Of a DNA stretch of 64,000 bases, positions 45,939-55,039 are shown piece by piece. This stretch comes from Thermosynechococcus sichuanensis E542 (GTDB taxonomy: Bacteria; Cyanobacteriota; Cyanobacteriia; Thermosynechococcales; Thermosynechococcaceae). The notes under the pieces were generated by a model, which saw only the letters and a list, made by a program, of their open reading frames with translations, was not told the DNA's origin and did not search any database. The stretch lies in NCBI RefSeq assembly GCF_003555505.1, contig NZ_CP032152.1, positions 1,178,001 to 1,242,000 of the forward strand. Reading direction: 5' to 3'. The translations under genes and the position numbers were made by a program. How positions within the stretch are numbered: position 1 is the first letter of the stretch; each line of letters begins with the position of its first letter.

Positions 45939-47588
45939 ATGACACTCTCAACAGCCACAATTCCCGAACTTGAACGTCTCCATCAGCAGGCCAGCCACTG
46001 GCAGTCCCTCGCACCGCGAGAGCGCATGGACTATCTGCAAGCGATGAAGAGCCTTGCCCGTCGCCATGCTTCAGAATGGGTGAACTTGGCCTGTCAAATC
46101 AAAGGCATTGATCCCCAAGGGGGTTGGGCAGGGGAAGAGTGGACAACAGGCCCTCTGGGACTGATTCTCAAGCTGGATCACTACCTCTATGCCCTGCGTC
46201 ACGAAGCCGTCCCCCCAGTGCCCCGCTGGCGAAGCGCCCCCACGGGTCAGGCGATCGCTGAGATTCTGCCCCGCAATTGGCAAGAGCGGCTATTGTGGTT
46301 TGGGGTCAAAGCTGAAGTTTGGATGCAAGCCAATCAACCGCCAAGTCAAGGCAGTGCCTACCGTAACCCACCGCCGCCGGGAGTTGCTGTGGTGCTGGGG
46401 GCTGGCAATATCACATCGTTGTGCTTGGCGGATGCCCTCTACCAACTGGTGGCGGCCAATCGCGTGGCACTGCTGAAAATGAATCCCCTCTTGGCACCCT
46501 TGACGGACTGTTTTCGTAAGATTTGTGCGCCCCTGATTGAGGCGGGTTTCCTTGAAATTGTCGAGGGAGATGCCGCTCTAGGGGAAGCCCTCTGCCACCA
46601 TCCGTTGACACAGCACATTCACATTACCGGTTCCCACCACACTTACAATCGCCTTGTTTGGGGTGAAACGGCGGCTGAGCAGGCGATTCGTAAAGCCCGC
46701 CAACAACGCCAGCTAACCAAACCCATAACGGCGGAATTGGGAAATGTTACTCCCCTGTTAATGGTGCCGGGGGAATGGACAGAGGCAGAACTGATCTACC
46801 AAGCCCGCCAAGTGGCCAGTGCCCTTGTCCATAACGCTAGCTTTAACTGCATTGGGGCGCAAATCTTGGTGACAGCGGCAGGATGGCCACAGCGAGAGGC
46901 ATTCCTTACTGCCTTGAAAGCCCAACTGCAAGAGATTCCGCCGCGTCCTGCCTATTATCCGGGGGCGATCGCCCGCTATGAATCGTTTTTGGCAGATTAT
47001 CCCCAAGCCACGGTGCTCAGCCCTGCGGTCGAAGGGACAATTCCCTGGACGCTCATTGAAGGTCTCACCCCGACGGCCAATCCCCGCATTTTCCAAGAAG
47101 AGGTCTTTTGTGGTCTGTTGGCAGAGGTGCAACTGCCCGTCAACGATGCTGCAACCTACCTTGCCACTGCCGTGCCCTTTGTTAATGAGCGGCTCTGGGG
47201 CACCTTGGGTTGTAGTCTAATCATTGATCCCCGGACTGAGGCAGCGCACTCAGAAGCACTGGAGCAGGCGATCGCCCAACTGCGCTACGGCTCGATTGCC
47301 ATCAATGCGTGGGTCTCCTTGGCCTATGGGTTGGGTTGTACCCCTTGGGGTGCCTTTCCTGGACATACACCAGCGGCCATTGGTTCTGGGGTGGGTGTGG
47401 TTCACAATAGCTTCCTGTTTGACTATCCCGAAAAAGCTGTAGTGCGTGTTCCCTTCCAGTTGGCGGTGACACCCCCTTGGTTCTATGGCCATCGCAGCCT
47501 ACCGCAACTGGCGCAGGCGGTTATGAACATTTACACTGGCAATCCCTTAGCGTGGTTCTCCCTCTTGACAGCAGCGATGCGGGGTTAA
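45939..47588 (+). CDS. Aldehyde dehydrogenase superfamily protein, unusual type
   Basis: A 549-residue soluble protein. ALDH features: PPPGVAVVLGAGNITSLCLADALY (cofactor-fold start), ITGSHHTYNRLVWGE, ITAELGNVTPLLMVPG with Glu and NASFNCIGAQILV with the candidate catalytic Cys near residue 304, and FQEEVFCGLLAEVQL near 386. It is divergent from sufC and longer at the N-terminus than standard ALDHs. The substrate is unknown; acyl-CoA reductase relatives are another possibility. The convergent GH10 gene ends two bases away. Confidence 0.7.
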   Translation: MTLSTATIPELERLHQQASHWQSLAPRERMDYLQAMKSLARRHASEWVNLACQIKGIDPQGGWAGEEWTTGPLGLILKLDHYLYALRHEAVPPVPRWRSAPTGQAIAEILPRNWQERLLWFGVKAEVWMQANQPPSQGSAYRNPPPPGVAVVLGAGNITSLCLADALYQLVAANRVALLKMNPLLAPLTDCFRKICAPLIEAGFLEIVEGDAALGEALCHHPLTQHIHITGSHHTYNRLVWGETAAEQAIRKARQQRQLTKPITAELGNVTPLLMVPGEWTEAELIYQARQVASALVHNASFNCIGAQILVTAAGWPQREAFLTALKAQLQEIPPRPAYYPGAIARYESFLADYPQATVLSPAVEGTIPWTLIEGLTPTANPRIFQEEVFCGLLAEVQLPVNDAATYLATAVPFVNERLWGTLGCSLIIDPRTEAAHSEALEQAIAQLRYGSIAINAWVSLAYGLGCTPWGAFPGHTPAAIGSGVGVVHNSFLFDYPEKAVVRVPFQLAVTPPWFYGHRSLPQLAQAVMNIYTGNPLAWFSLLTAAMRG

Positions 47589-47590
47589 GT

Positions 47591-48829
47591 TCACAGCCGC
47601 ACAGTCACGGTTGTCCCCCCTAGGGGCAGTGTCAACTCCTGTGTACGAGTTTGACCCTGGGCTGTCACCGTTAAACGATAGCGACCCAAATAGCCGCGCC
47701 CCTGCCATTGACCTTGGGCATTGGTTCGGCCAGTTACTCTGGTCCACCACTCCTCAAAGAGGAGTTTGCGATAGGCGATCGCCGCTGGCTTAGGGGAAAA
47801 GTCTTGGCGATAGAGTCCCCCTTGAGGACGCCAATGGTTCCCCGCCCAAAAACCCCAGAGTAAAATCTCCTTGACAGCAGGGTGGGCAAAACCAATGCGG
47901 TAAATTTGGCGCAGGGTCTGAGCCTGCTGTTGCTCGTCGGCCAAACTGACACTCACTTCCGTAATTTTCAAGGGCAGATTGAACTGGGCAAGGGTATCGA
48001 GGGCACGCTGCATTTTGGCTTCATCCAAGGGGTATTCCAGATGGGCTTGAATGCCAATACCGCCAATGGGAACCCCTTGCGCCAAGAGACGGCGAATCTG
48101 CTCAACATAATCGTTCAAGCGATCGCCCTCAATGATGCCGTAGTCGTTGACATAGAGAATCGCCTCGGGATTGCCCTCACGGCACCATTCAAACATCTCC
48201 TTGACAATACCCTCACCGAGGCGACTGCGGAAAAAGTTGCCATGGAGCATTTCATTATTGACATCAAATTCATTGATGCGACCGCGATAGTGGCGACACA
48301 CCGTAATGGCATGGTTTCTCACCGCTGCGCGTAATTGCTGTGGCGGCAGTGTTTTCAGCCAAGGGGGATTAAACTGCTCCACTTCCCAAAAGAGGGTATG
48401 ACCCCGCATTGGCCAGCCCTGCGCCCGCACCCAGTTGAAGATGGTGTCCGCCATGGTAAAGTCCAGCTTGCCCTGCTCCGGCTCCAATTGATACCACTTG
48501 AGGGCATTTTCATGAACCGCCGCGTTGAAGTTTTCCTGGGCCGTCTGCTTATACCAAGGGGCCGCCGGAGGGGGAGTGGGGCGAAACATCTCGGTGTCGA
48601 GGGCAACGCCAAAGGGAAAGGCATGGCTTTGCTGCACCAGTTGGACGCGGGCATTGGGAATCGGACGGCCTTGGGCATTCTCGACAACAACGGTAAGGGG
48701 CGCCCGTCGCAATTGCTCAATTTTCTGGCTGAGGGCATCGGTGGCCACAGAAGAGGAAGAGGTGCCACAGGCCACCACTAAAAGAGCGGCTAGGCAACTC
48801 AACCAGAGAAAACGGCGCCAGTTCAGCAT
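47591..48829 (-). CDS. Family 10 glycoside hydrolase (xylanase-like) lipoprotein
   Basis: A 412-residue protein with a lipoprotein signal peptide: LSCLAALLVVAC, with lipidation at Cys21. The GH10 barrel follows: HENALKWYQLEPEQG near 106, RGHTLFWEV near 142, acid/base Glu193 (EFDVNNEMLHG) and nucleophile Glu291 (LPLKITEVSVSL). An N-terminal ~45-residue Ig-like segment and a C-terminal beta tail (TRTQELTLPLGGTTVTVRL) are present. It should cleave beta-1,4-xylan or related cell-surface glucans. Cyanobacteria rarely carry GH10, so a role in own envelope or slime turnover is possible. It ends two bases from the ALDH gene. Confidence 0.8.
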   Translation of the reverse strand: MLNWRRFLWLSCLAALLVVACGTSSSSVATDALSQKIEQLRRAPLTVVVENAQGRPIPNARVQLVQQSHAFPFGVALDTEMFRPTPPPAAPWYKQTAQENFNAAVHENALKWYQLEPEQGKLDFTMADTIFNWVRAQGWPMRGHTLFWEVEQFNPPWLKTLPPQQLRAAVRNHAITVCRHYRGRINEFDVNNEMLHGNFFRSRLGEGIVKEMFEWCREGNPEAILYVNDYGIIEGDRLNDYVEQIRRLLAQGVPIGGIGIQAHLEYPLDEAKMQRALDTLAQFNLPLKITEVSVSLADEQQQAQTLRQIYRIGFAHPAVKEILLWGFWAGNHWRPQGGLYRQDFSPKPAAIAYRKLLFEEWWTRVTGRTNAQGQWQGRGYLGRYRLTVTAQGQTRTQELTLPLGGTTVTVRL

Positions 48830-48873
48830 GGATGATGACCTTTGGCAAGGAGAACTTTAGAGGGATTGCCTCC

Positions 48874-49833
48874 CTAATGGGTTACTTGAATCCCCTGTTG
48901 GCGCAATTGTTCCACAAAAAACTCTTCTAGGGTGGGGCGTGCAAGGCGCAGTTGCAGAATTTTGCCCCCCATTTCTTCAACGAGGGTAAGGAAGCGTTGC
49001 AGGGGAATTTTGATCACCCCTTGCCAGCGATCGCCCTGAATCTCTAAGGAATAGAGCCATTCCTGCAGGCCATCCACATGCCCCCCTTTGCCTACCACAT
49101 GGTAGGCCTCACTGCTGCCAAGGAGTTCATCCACACTACCAGCGCAAATCAGTTCCCCTTGCGCCAAAATGCCAATGCGATCGCAAATGGCCTCCACATC
49201 CGCCAGCACATGGCTATTGAAAAAGATGGTCTTACCCTGCTGTTTTAAGGAGAGAATAATCTCGCGAATTTGGTAGCGCCCAAGGGGATCCAGCCCCGAC
49301 ATGGGTTCATCTAGAAACACCACTTCGGGATCGTTGATCAGCGCTTGCGCCAATCCCACCCGCTGCACCATTCCCTTGGAATAGCGGCGCATTTGCTTTT
49401 TGCGGGCATCCTTTAGGTTGAGACCAACCATCTCCAAAAGCAGAGGAATGCGTTCCTTGCGGGTGGCGGCACTGAGGCCAAAGAGGCCCGCTGTAAACTC
49501 CAGAAACTCCCAAGCCGTCAAATAGTCATAGAAGTAGGGATTTTCGGGCAGGTAACCAATCCGCTGCCGTACGGCGCGATCGCCCAAGGGATGTCCCAGT
49601 ACTGTACCGTGACCGGCACTGGGCTGTACTAGACCCAAGAGAATTTTTAGGAGGGTGGTTTTGCCCGCACCGTTGGGGCCTAGCAGACCAAAAGTTTCCC
49701 CTTGGTGCACGTGCAGAGACACGGACTTGAGGGGCGTGAGCACTGTCCGTAGCCAGAACCCACTACGGTAGGACTTTTGTAAGTTCTCAACCGCCACCAC
49801 CGGGGGGCGATCGCCCGCAGCGTCAGTCACCAT
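48874..49833 (-). CDS. ABC transporter ATP-binding protein
   Basis: A 319-residue ATPase. Walker A GPNGAGKTTLL near residue 53, signature YSKGMVQRVGLAQAL near 150, Walker B VVFLDEPMSGLD, and an H-loop FFNSHVLADVE. The C-terminal ~80 residues (EEMGGKILQLRLARPTLEEFFVEQLR) are typical of ABC-2 type exporters. The permease is not adjacent in this window, so the substrate is unknown. It lies 14 bases downstream of crtR on the same strand, so the two may share a transcript. Confidence 0.85.
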   Translation of the reverse strand: MVTDAAGDRPPVVAVENLQKSYRSGFWLRTVLTPLKSVSLHVHQGETFGLLGPNGAGKTTLLKILLGLVQPSAGHGTVLGHPLGDRAVRQRIGYLPENPYFYDYLTAWEFLEFTAGLFGLSAATRKERIPLLLEMVGLNLKDARKKQMRRYSKGMVQRVGLAQALINDPEVVFLDEPMSGLDPLGRYQIREIILSLKQQGKTIFFNSHVLADVEAICDRIGILAQGELICAGSVDELLGSSEAYHVVGKGGHVDGLQEWLYSLEIQGDRWQGVIKIPLQRFLTLVEEMGGKILQLRLARPTLEEFFVEQLRQQGIQVTH

Positions 49834-49847
49834 ACGGCGGATTCACC

Positions 49848-50735
49848 TCAGGAAGAACGAGGGCGATGGAAATGCAAGCCGACCAATGCATCGTAAAGGA
49901 AGGGCAAGAAATTCCCTGGCTCCAATATACCAAGGGTCTGTTTGCAGCCGTGGGCATCAAGGAGGGGTTTGACCGCATAATAGGCGGGCTGCACTTTGTA
50001 CCAAGGAATATTCGGCCAGAGATGGTGGATAAGGTGATAGTTTTGACCAAAAATGAGGATATTTAGGAGGCGACTGGGATAGACCCGCGCATTGTGCCAG
50101 CGATCGCGCTCCGTATGAGGACGGTGCGGAAAATAGTCAAAAAATAAGCCCAACATCAAACCCACCACACCGGCGGGCAAAAACCAATAATTGAGCACGT
50201 AGTCTAGGTAGCCATTGAGCGCTGCAAAGGTGACAATGCCCACCAGCGTCAGACGACTAAGAAACCACTCTAGGAGTTCGTACTTCCGCCAAAGCCGCCG
50301 CTTAAAAAAGAAAATCTCGTGGTAGAAAAAGCGAGGCGCGATTAGCCACAGGGGTCCCCCTTTGGAAACGTAATGGTCGGGATCATTTTCGGGATCGTTC
50401 ACATGGGCATGGTGCTGCATGTGCACGCGGGTAAACACAGGGAAAACAAACCCCAACATCAGGGCGCTGCCATGACCCATGATTGCATTCACGATGCGGT
50501 TACTATGGGCAACATTGTGGGAGGCATCGTGGATCACTGTGCCCATGAGGTGCAAGGCCAACATATTGGCTACAAATGAGACCCAGCCCGGCCAATGCAC
50601 TTGAAAGTAGCCCCAAGTGGATAGAATGGCGATCGCAAATGCGGCGAAAAACATGACCAAGGTGGGATTAAAACCTACCGGGGGGCCTAAAAATTCCTTG
50701 GGAACCGTAGCCGGAATCGCTGCCTCCGTGATCAT
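49848..50735 (-). CDS. crtR: Beta-carotene hydroxylase
   Basis: A 295-residue membrane di-iron enzyme. The three His boxes are VIHDASHNVAH near residue 68, HMQHHAHVNDPENDPDH near 103, and NYHLIHHLWPNIPW near 232. The order and spacing match cyanobacterial CrtR, which adds 3-hydroxy groups to beta-carotene to give zeaxanthin, needed for photoprotection and membrane order. Four or so membrane spans lie between the boxes. Length and motif fidelity are typical. Confidence 0.9.
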   Translation of the reverse strand: MITEAAIPATVPKEFLGPPVGFNPTLVMFFAAFAIAILSTWGYFQVHWPGWVSFVANMLALHLMGTVIHDASHNVAHSNRIVNAIMGHGSALMLGFVFPVFTRVHMQHHAHVNDPENDPDHYVSKGGPLWLIAPRFFYHEIFFFKRRLWRKYELLEWFLSRLTLVGIVTFAALNGYLDYVLNYWFLPAGVVGLMLGLFFDYFPHRPHTERDRWHNARVYPSRLLNILIFGQNYHLIHHLWPNIPWYKVQPAYYAVKPLLDAHGCKQTLGILEPGNFLPFLYDALVGLHFHRPRSS

Positions 50736-50885
50736 CCGCGCGGTTGCTCCTCACATTGTTGCAAAATGTTACCTTCTACTATGTAGGCTAATCAGCGGTA
50801 CAAAATCAAGTCGCACGATCCCAAAAGTGGGTCACCACCCTCTTCCCAAGGATTGCCCTAGAACCGTTGCCCCAGTGGAGCCACA

Positions 50886-52604
50886 ATGCTACAAACGCTG
50901 CGGATTCAGAACTTTGCCCTCGTCGCAGAGCTAGAGGTAACCTTTCAGCGGGGCTTGAATGTCCTCACGGGGGAAACCGGGGCAGGCAAGTCAATCCTCC
51001 TCGATGCCATTGATGCCCTCCTTGGGGGAAAGCTCTCAGCGCGGCAGTTGCGTTCGGGGGCAGAGCAGGGCTGTATCGAAGCCATTTTCACCCTACCCCC
51101 CCCAGTGAGAGACTGGCTAGCCACCCTAGAAATTGATGCTGAAGGGGATGAGGTGATCTGTAGCCGCGAGTTTAGTCTCAAGGGGGAGACCTTTCGCAGT
51201 CGCAGCCGGGTCAATGGTGTACTCGTAAATCGCCAACAACTTCTGGAACTGCGGCGGTACCTTGTGCGCCTTACAGCTCAGGGACAGGCAGTACAACTGG
51301 CCAGCGCCTCTCAACAGCGGGATTGGCTCGATCGCTATGGGGGCGAGGCCTTGATGACCCAGCGGCAGCGGGTGGCAGAAGCCTACCGAGCATGGCAGCA
51401 ACGGCAACGGGAATTGCAGGATTTTGCTACTCAGGAACAGCAACGGCTCCAGCGACTCGACTTACTGCACTTTCAACTCCAAGAACTGCTGCCTGCTGCC
51501 CTAGAAGACCCTGAAGAACTGACCCAATTGCAACAGGACTACCAACGCCTCAGCCACGTGCAGGAACTGCAAAGCCAAAGCCAACGGGCCTATCACCTCC
51601 TCTACGAAGGGGAACCCAGTGGGGTGACGTTGCTGGCGCAAGCCCAAGGGGCACTGCAATCCATTGCCGACTGGGATCCAGCGCTTCAGCCTATTAGCGA
51701 ATTGTTAGAGGGGGCGATCGCCCAAGCCGAAGAAGCCGCGCGTCAACTGCGCAGTTATGCCGATCGCCTCGATGCCGATCCAGCGACACTGGATGCTCTG
51801 GGTCAGCGGATTCAGCAATTACAACGCCTGTGCCGCAAGTATGGCCCCGATTTGGCCAGTGTCATTGCCTATCGCGATCGCATCCAAGCCGAATTAGCCG
51901 CCCTCAGGGATGCCGCCACCAGCCAAGAGCACCTAGAGGCAGAAGTTGCCCAACTGCGGCAAATCCTTGAGCAGGCCAGTGAGCACCTGCATCAATTGCG
52001 GCAAAGGGCAGCCGAACGCCTAGAACAAGACCTCCTTAGCCACCTTTGCCCCCTTGGACTCCCCCAAGCCCGTTTTGCTGTGGAATTGAAGCCCACGGCA
52101 ATCAGTAGTAGCGGCAGTGATGAGATTACCTTCCTCTGGAGTGCCAACCCGGGTCAACCCCTGCAACCCCTCGGGGAGATTGCCTCTGGCGGTGAAATGA
52201 GTCGATTTTTACTGGCGCTGGAGACCTGCTTGACAACACAGCAAACACCGAAAACGCTGATTTTTGATGAAATTGATGTCGGGGTCTCCGGCCGCGTCGC
52301 GGGGGCGATCGCCGAGAGTTTAAGCTGCTTGGGGCAAACCCATCAGGTGTTGTGCGTTACCCATCAATCCTTGATTGCGGCAGCGGCGGATCACCACTAC
52401 TTAGTCCAAAAGGACGTTGATCCCAGTACTGCCACAACGGTAATTCGTGTGCAATACTTAACCGATGAGGCGCGTGTCCAAGCCCTTGCGGATTTAGCGG
52501 GGGGCGATCGCTCGGCGATGGCACTCTCATTTGCCAGTGGCCTATTGGCACAGCAACAACGACCCTTTCCCCCCAATGCCGAAGGAATTAGCATGAAAAC
52601 TTGA
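50886..52604 (+). CDS. recN: DNA repair protein RecN
   Basis: A 572-residue SMC-like ATPase. Walker A GETGAGKSILLDAIDALL is at residues 29-46, long coiled coils follow (LRQRAAERLEQDLLSHL; LQSIADWDP), and the ABC-signature region EIASGGEMSRFLLALE with Walker B TLIFDEIDVGVSG is near residues 430-465. RecN holds broken DNA ends during double-strand break repair. It is 68 bases upstream of the next gene and likely co-transcribed with it. Confidence 0.92.
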   Translation: MLQTLRIQNFALVAELEVTFQRGLNVLTGETGAGKSILLDAIDALLGGKLSARQLRSGAEQGCIEAIFTLPPPVRDWLATLEIDAEGDEVICSREFSLKGETFRSRSRVNGVLVNRQQLLELRRYLVRLTAQGQAVQLASASQQRDWLDRYGGEALMTQRQRVAEAYRAWQQRQRELQDFATQEQQRLQRLDLLHFQLQELLPAALEDPEELTQLQQDYQRLSHVQELQSQSQRAYHLLYEGEPSGVTLLAQAQGALQSIADWDPALQPISELLEGAIAQAEEAARQLRSYADRLDADPATLDALGQRIQQLQRLCRKYGPDLASVIAYRDRIQAELAALRDAATSQEHLEAEVAQLRQILEQASEHLHQLRQRAAERLEQDLLSHLCPLGLPQARFAVELKPTAISSSGSDEITFLWSANPGQPLQPLGEIASGGEMSRFLLALETCLTTQQTPKTLIFDEIDVGVSGRVAGAIAESLSCLGQTHQVLCVTHQSLIAAAADHHYLVQKDVDPSTATTVIRVQYLTDEARVQALADLAGGDRSAMALSFASGLLAQQQRPFPPNAEGISMKT

Positions 52605-52710
52605 CGATTTAGTGGCTATATCCTTACAGTAAAATAAGTTTGATAGCAACATTACCGTTTGGCCGTTCTCAATGCAGCGTTCTTCCTATCCTGCGGGAGG
52701 GGATGAGTTA

Positions 52711-53037
52711 ATGACCATTGATCAAGTGCAGCAAACTCTCCGCCGCTCCCGTGCCTCTATTTATCGTTATGTCAATACCAATAATGAAACCATTAATCCT
52801 CCCTTTAATCCCCAACGCCTCAATCCAGAGCATCGCAAAAGCCGTCGTGAACCGCTGCTGTTTCATCCCAATGAAGTGGCTCGCTTTGCCCGTGATGTAA
52901 TGGGCATTACTACCCTCCAGGTGGAATTAAAAACCACACCCCCTAATCCAACAGATGAGCTTCTCAAGGAAATTCTCGGCGAATTAAAGCACATTCGCGA
53001 GGCTCTAGAGCGGGTGGAGAAGTTACTAGGAAGCTAG
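52711..53037 (+). CDS. Small helix-turn-helix-like protein, unknown
   Basis: 108 residues from MTIDQVQQTLRRSRASIYRY; the ATG at 52711 has GGGAGG about ten bases upstream, while the earlier ATG at 52672 lacks any ribosome binding site. The first ~30 residues (QTLRRSRASIYRYVNT) look like a recognition-helix HTH of the excisionase/MerR type. The C-terminal half ends in a charged helix (LLKEILGELKHIREALERVEKLL) suited to oligomerisation. It lies between recN and hisS; function is unknown. It may be a DNA-binding regulator or a phage-derived protein. Confidence 0.6.
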   Translation: MTIDQVQQTLRRSRASIYRYVNTNNETINPPFNPQRLNPEHRKSRREPLLFHPNEVARFARDVMGITTLQVELKTTPPNPTDELLKEILGELKHIREALERVEKLLGS

Positions 53038-53042
53038 GCAGG

Positions 53043-53048
53043 TATAAT
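53043..53048 (+). promoter_or_regulatory. Possible -10 element of hisS
   Basis: TATAAT 31 bases before the hisS ATG. A good -35 is not seen at the right distance, so it could also be chance in an A+T-rich junction; hisS may also be read from upstream. Confidence 0.35.
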
Positions 53049-53078
53049 ACGTCTGTTTCATTTGCGCATTGACCACAC

Positions 53079-54347
53079 ATGGGTTTGCAAGCACCACGGG
53101 GAACTCGTGATATTTTGCCCGCTGAGCGGGTCTATTGGCAGTATTTAGAAGGCATTGCTCGCCAGATTCTAGAGCGCGCTGCCTACCGCGAAATTTGCAC
53201 CCCGATTTTTGAGCAAACCCAGCTTTTTGAGCGAGGCATTGGCGAAGCTACTGATATTGTCAGTAAGGAAATGTACACCTTTAGCGATCGCGCTCAACGG
53301 TCGCTGACGCTGCGGCCAGAGGGTACGGCTGGGGTAGTTCGCGCCTATATTGAACATGGTCTGCACAGCCAAGGGAGCGTCCAACGCCTGTGGTACCTAG
53401 GGCCTATGTTTCGCTATGAGCGGCCGCAGTCCGGTCGCTATCGCCAGTTTCACCAGTTGGGGGTGGAAGTGTTAGGGAGTGCTGATCCCCGCGCCGATGC
53501 CGAAGTCATTGCTGTGGCTCTGGATATTTTGCAGACGTTAGGACTAAAAGAGCTAACTTTGATGCTCAACTCCGTGGGCGATCGCGAAGACCGCAGTGAG
53601 TATCGCCAGGCCTTAGTGGATTACCTCACCCCCTACAAGGCAGATTTAGACCCCGATTCCCAAGAACGCCTCCACCGCAATCCCCTACGAATTCTGGATA
53701 GCAAAGACCCCCGCACCCAAGCGATTGTTAAGGAAGCGCCGCGGCTGTTGGATTATTTGAGTCCGCGATCGCGCAACCACTTTGAGCAGGTGCAATCCCT
53801 CTTGCAGGATCTGGGCATCCGCTACCAGATTAATCCTGCCCTTGTGCGCGGCCTCGACTACTATACCCACACCGCCTTTGAATTTCAGGATTTGAGTTTG
53901 GGCAATGAGGGAACCGTCTGTGGGGGTGGTCGCTACGATCACCTTGTCGAGGAATTAGGGGGACCCGCCACACCCGCCATTGGTTGGGCGATGGGACTGG
54001 AACGATTGATTTTACTCCTGCGCGATCGCCCCTTGCCACCGCGCAATCAACCCTACCTTTATATGGTGACCCGTGGCGAAGCTGCCGAACGCCAAGGCCT
54101 GATTTTAGCCCAGCAATTGCGGCATCAAGGCTATACCGTAGAAGTGGATCTCAGCGGCAGTGCCTTTGGCAAACAGGTGAAACGCGCCGATCGGGTGGGT
54201 GCCACGGTGTGTCTGGTGATTGGCGAGAGTGAAGCAACGGATCGCACTGTCCAAGTAAAGTGGTTGGCTTCTGGAGAACAGGTGTTGGTACCGCAACAGG
54301 AAATCTTGACCGAAAGCTGGCGATCGCGCTTCCTTGCTGCCTTATGA
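53079..54347 (+). CDS. hisS: Histidyl-tRNA synthetase
   Basis: A 422-residue class II enzyme. Motif 1 region (LQAPRGTRDILPAERVYW), motif 2 (LWYLGPMFRYERPQSGRYRQFHQLG), the HisA/B motifs LVRGLDYYTHTAFE and GGGRYDHLVEELGG, and motif 3 AIGWAMGLERLILLL are present. The C-terminal anticodon-binding domain is complete. A TATAAT hexamer lies at 53043-53048. The last codon and stop overlap the ATG of the sirB-like gene. Confidence 0.96.
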   Translation: MGLQAPRGTRDILPAERVYWQYLEGIARQILERAAYREICTPIFEQTQLFERGIGEATDIVSKEMYTFSDRAQRSLTLRPEGTAGVVRAYIEHGLHSQGSVQRLWYLGPMFRYERPQSGRYRQFHQLGVEVLGSADPRADAEVIAVALDILQTLGLKELTLMLNSVGDREDRSEYRQALVDYLTPYKADLDPDSQERLHRNPLRILDSKDPRTQAIVKEAPRLLDYLSPRSRNHFEQVQSLLQDLGIRYQINPALVRGLDYYTHTAFEFQDLSLGNEGTVCGGGRYDHLVEELGGPATPAIGWAMGLERLILLLRDRPLPPRNQPYLYMVTRGEAAERQGLILAQQLRHQGYTVEVDLSGSAFGKQVKRADRVGATVCLVIGESEATDRTVQVKWLASGEQVLVPQQEILTESWRSRFLAAL

Positions 54348-55039
54348 TGGCCTACTTTCTCATTAGCCACGGTAGTCCTGCCCCTGAGCCACAGCGGGCA
54401 ATGGCATTCCTGTGCCAGCAACTCACCCCTCTTGGTAGCGTTGGTTGGGGAACCCTTGAAGGAGCGCCACTACCTGAGCAGATTCGCCAATTTAGTCAGC
54501 AGGCACGATCTCAGGGGGCCGAGGGGATGGTCATTCTGCCCCTCTTTTTATTGCCGGGCAACCATGTGGTGGTGGATCTACCCCTAGCGATCGCGGCCGC
54601 CGAGTCGGTGCTGCCCATTCAATTACTTCCCTTCTTGGGGGGACAGCCCCTCTTTCAAGCATGGTTACAACGGGCGATCGCCGATGAAGCCGCCCATATT
54701 CTCCTTGGCCACGGCAGCCGTCGGCCTGAAGTCCGTCCCTGGTTTGAGGATCTGTGTCAGGCTTGCGGTGTACTCCCAGCCCTGCTGACCGAAGGGGGAA
54801 GTTTAGACCATGCCATTGAGGCGCGGCTGGCTCAGGGTTATACCAGTAGCAAAATTTATGGCTACTTTCTTTTTGGCGGTAAAACCGTTGATCAGGTACA
54901 CAGCCAACTGGCGACATTGCAAGTTAGGTATCCCCACCATGCCGTTTCCTTGGTGCCGGCCATTCAAGCCAATCCCTCCTTGGTCAACGTTCTGCAAGAC
55001 ATTCTTCAGGCCGTGCCCCTGGTGGAGCCTGTTGCATGA
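54344..55039 (+). CDS. Sirohydrochlorin chelatase (CbiX/SirB-like)
   Basis: 231 residues from MMAYFLISHGSPAPEPQRAM, starting on the hisS stop (ATGA). Two chelatase repeats: the first has SHGSPAPEP and LLPGNHVVVDLP, the second ILLGHGSRRPEV and GYFLFGGKTVDQVH, with the metal-binding His residues (10, ~125 and others) present. It inserts Fe or Co into sirohydrochlorin for siroheme or cobalamin. The longer frame from 54260 is opposite phase to hisS and rejected. csaB overlaps its stop by four bases. Confidence 0.8.
   Translation: MMAYFLISHGSPAPEPQRAMAFLCQQLTPLGSVGWGTLEGAPLPEQIRQFSQQARSQGAEGMVILPLFLLPGNHVVVDLPLAIAAAESVLPIQLLPFLGGQPLFQAWLQRAIADEAAHILLGHGSRRPEVRPWFEDLCQACGVLPALLTEGGSLDHAIEARLAQGYTSSKIYGYFLFGGKTVDQVHSQLATLQVRYPHHAVSLVPAIQANPSLVNVLQDILQAVPLVEPVA

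Noticed and set aside
48861..48875. AGGGA..TCCCT hairpin downstream of the ABC ATPase and before the GH10 gene
   Set aside because: Five base pairs only and no T-run; unsupported as a terminator.
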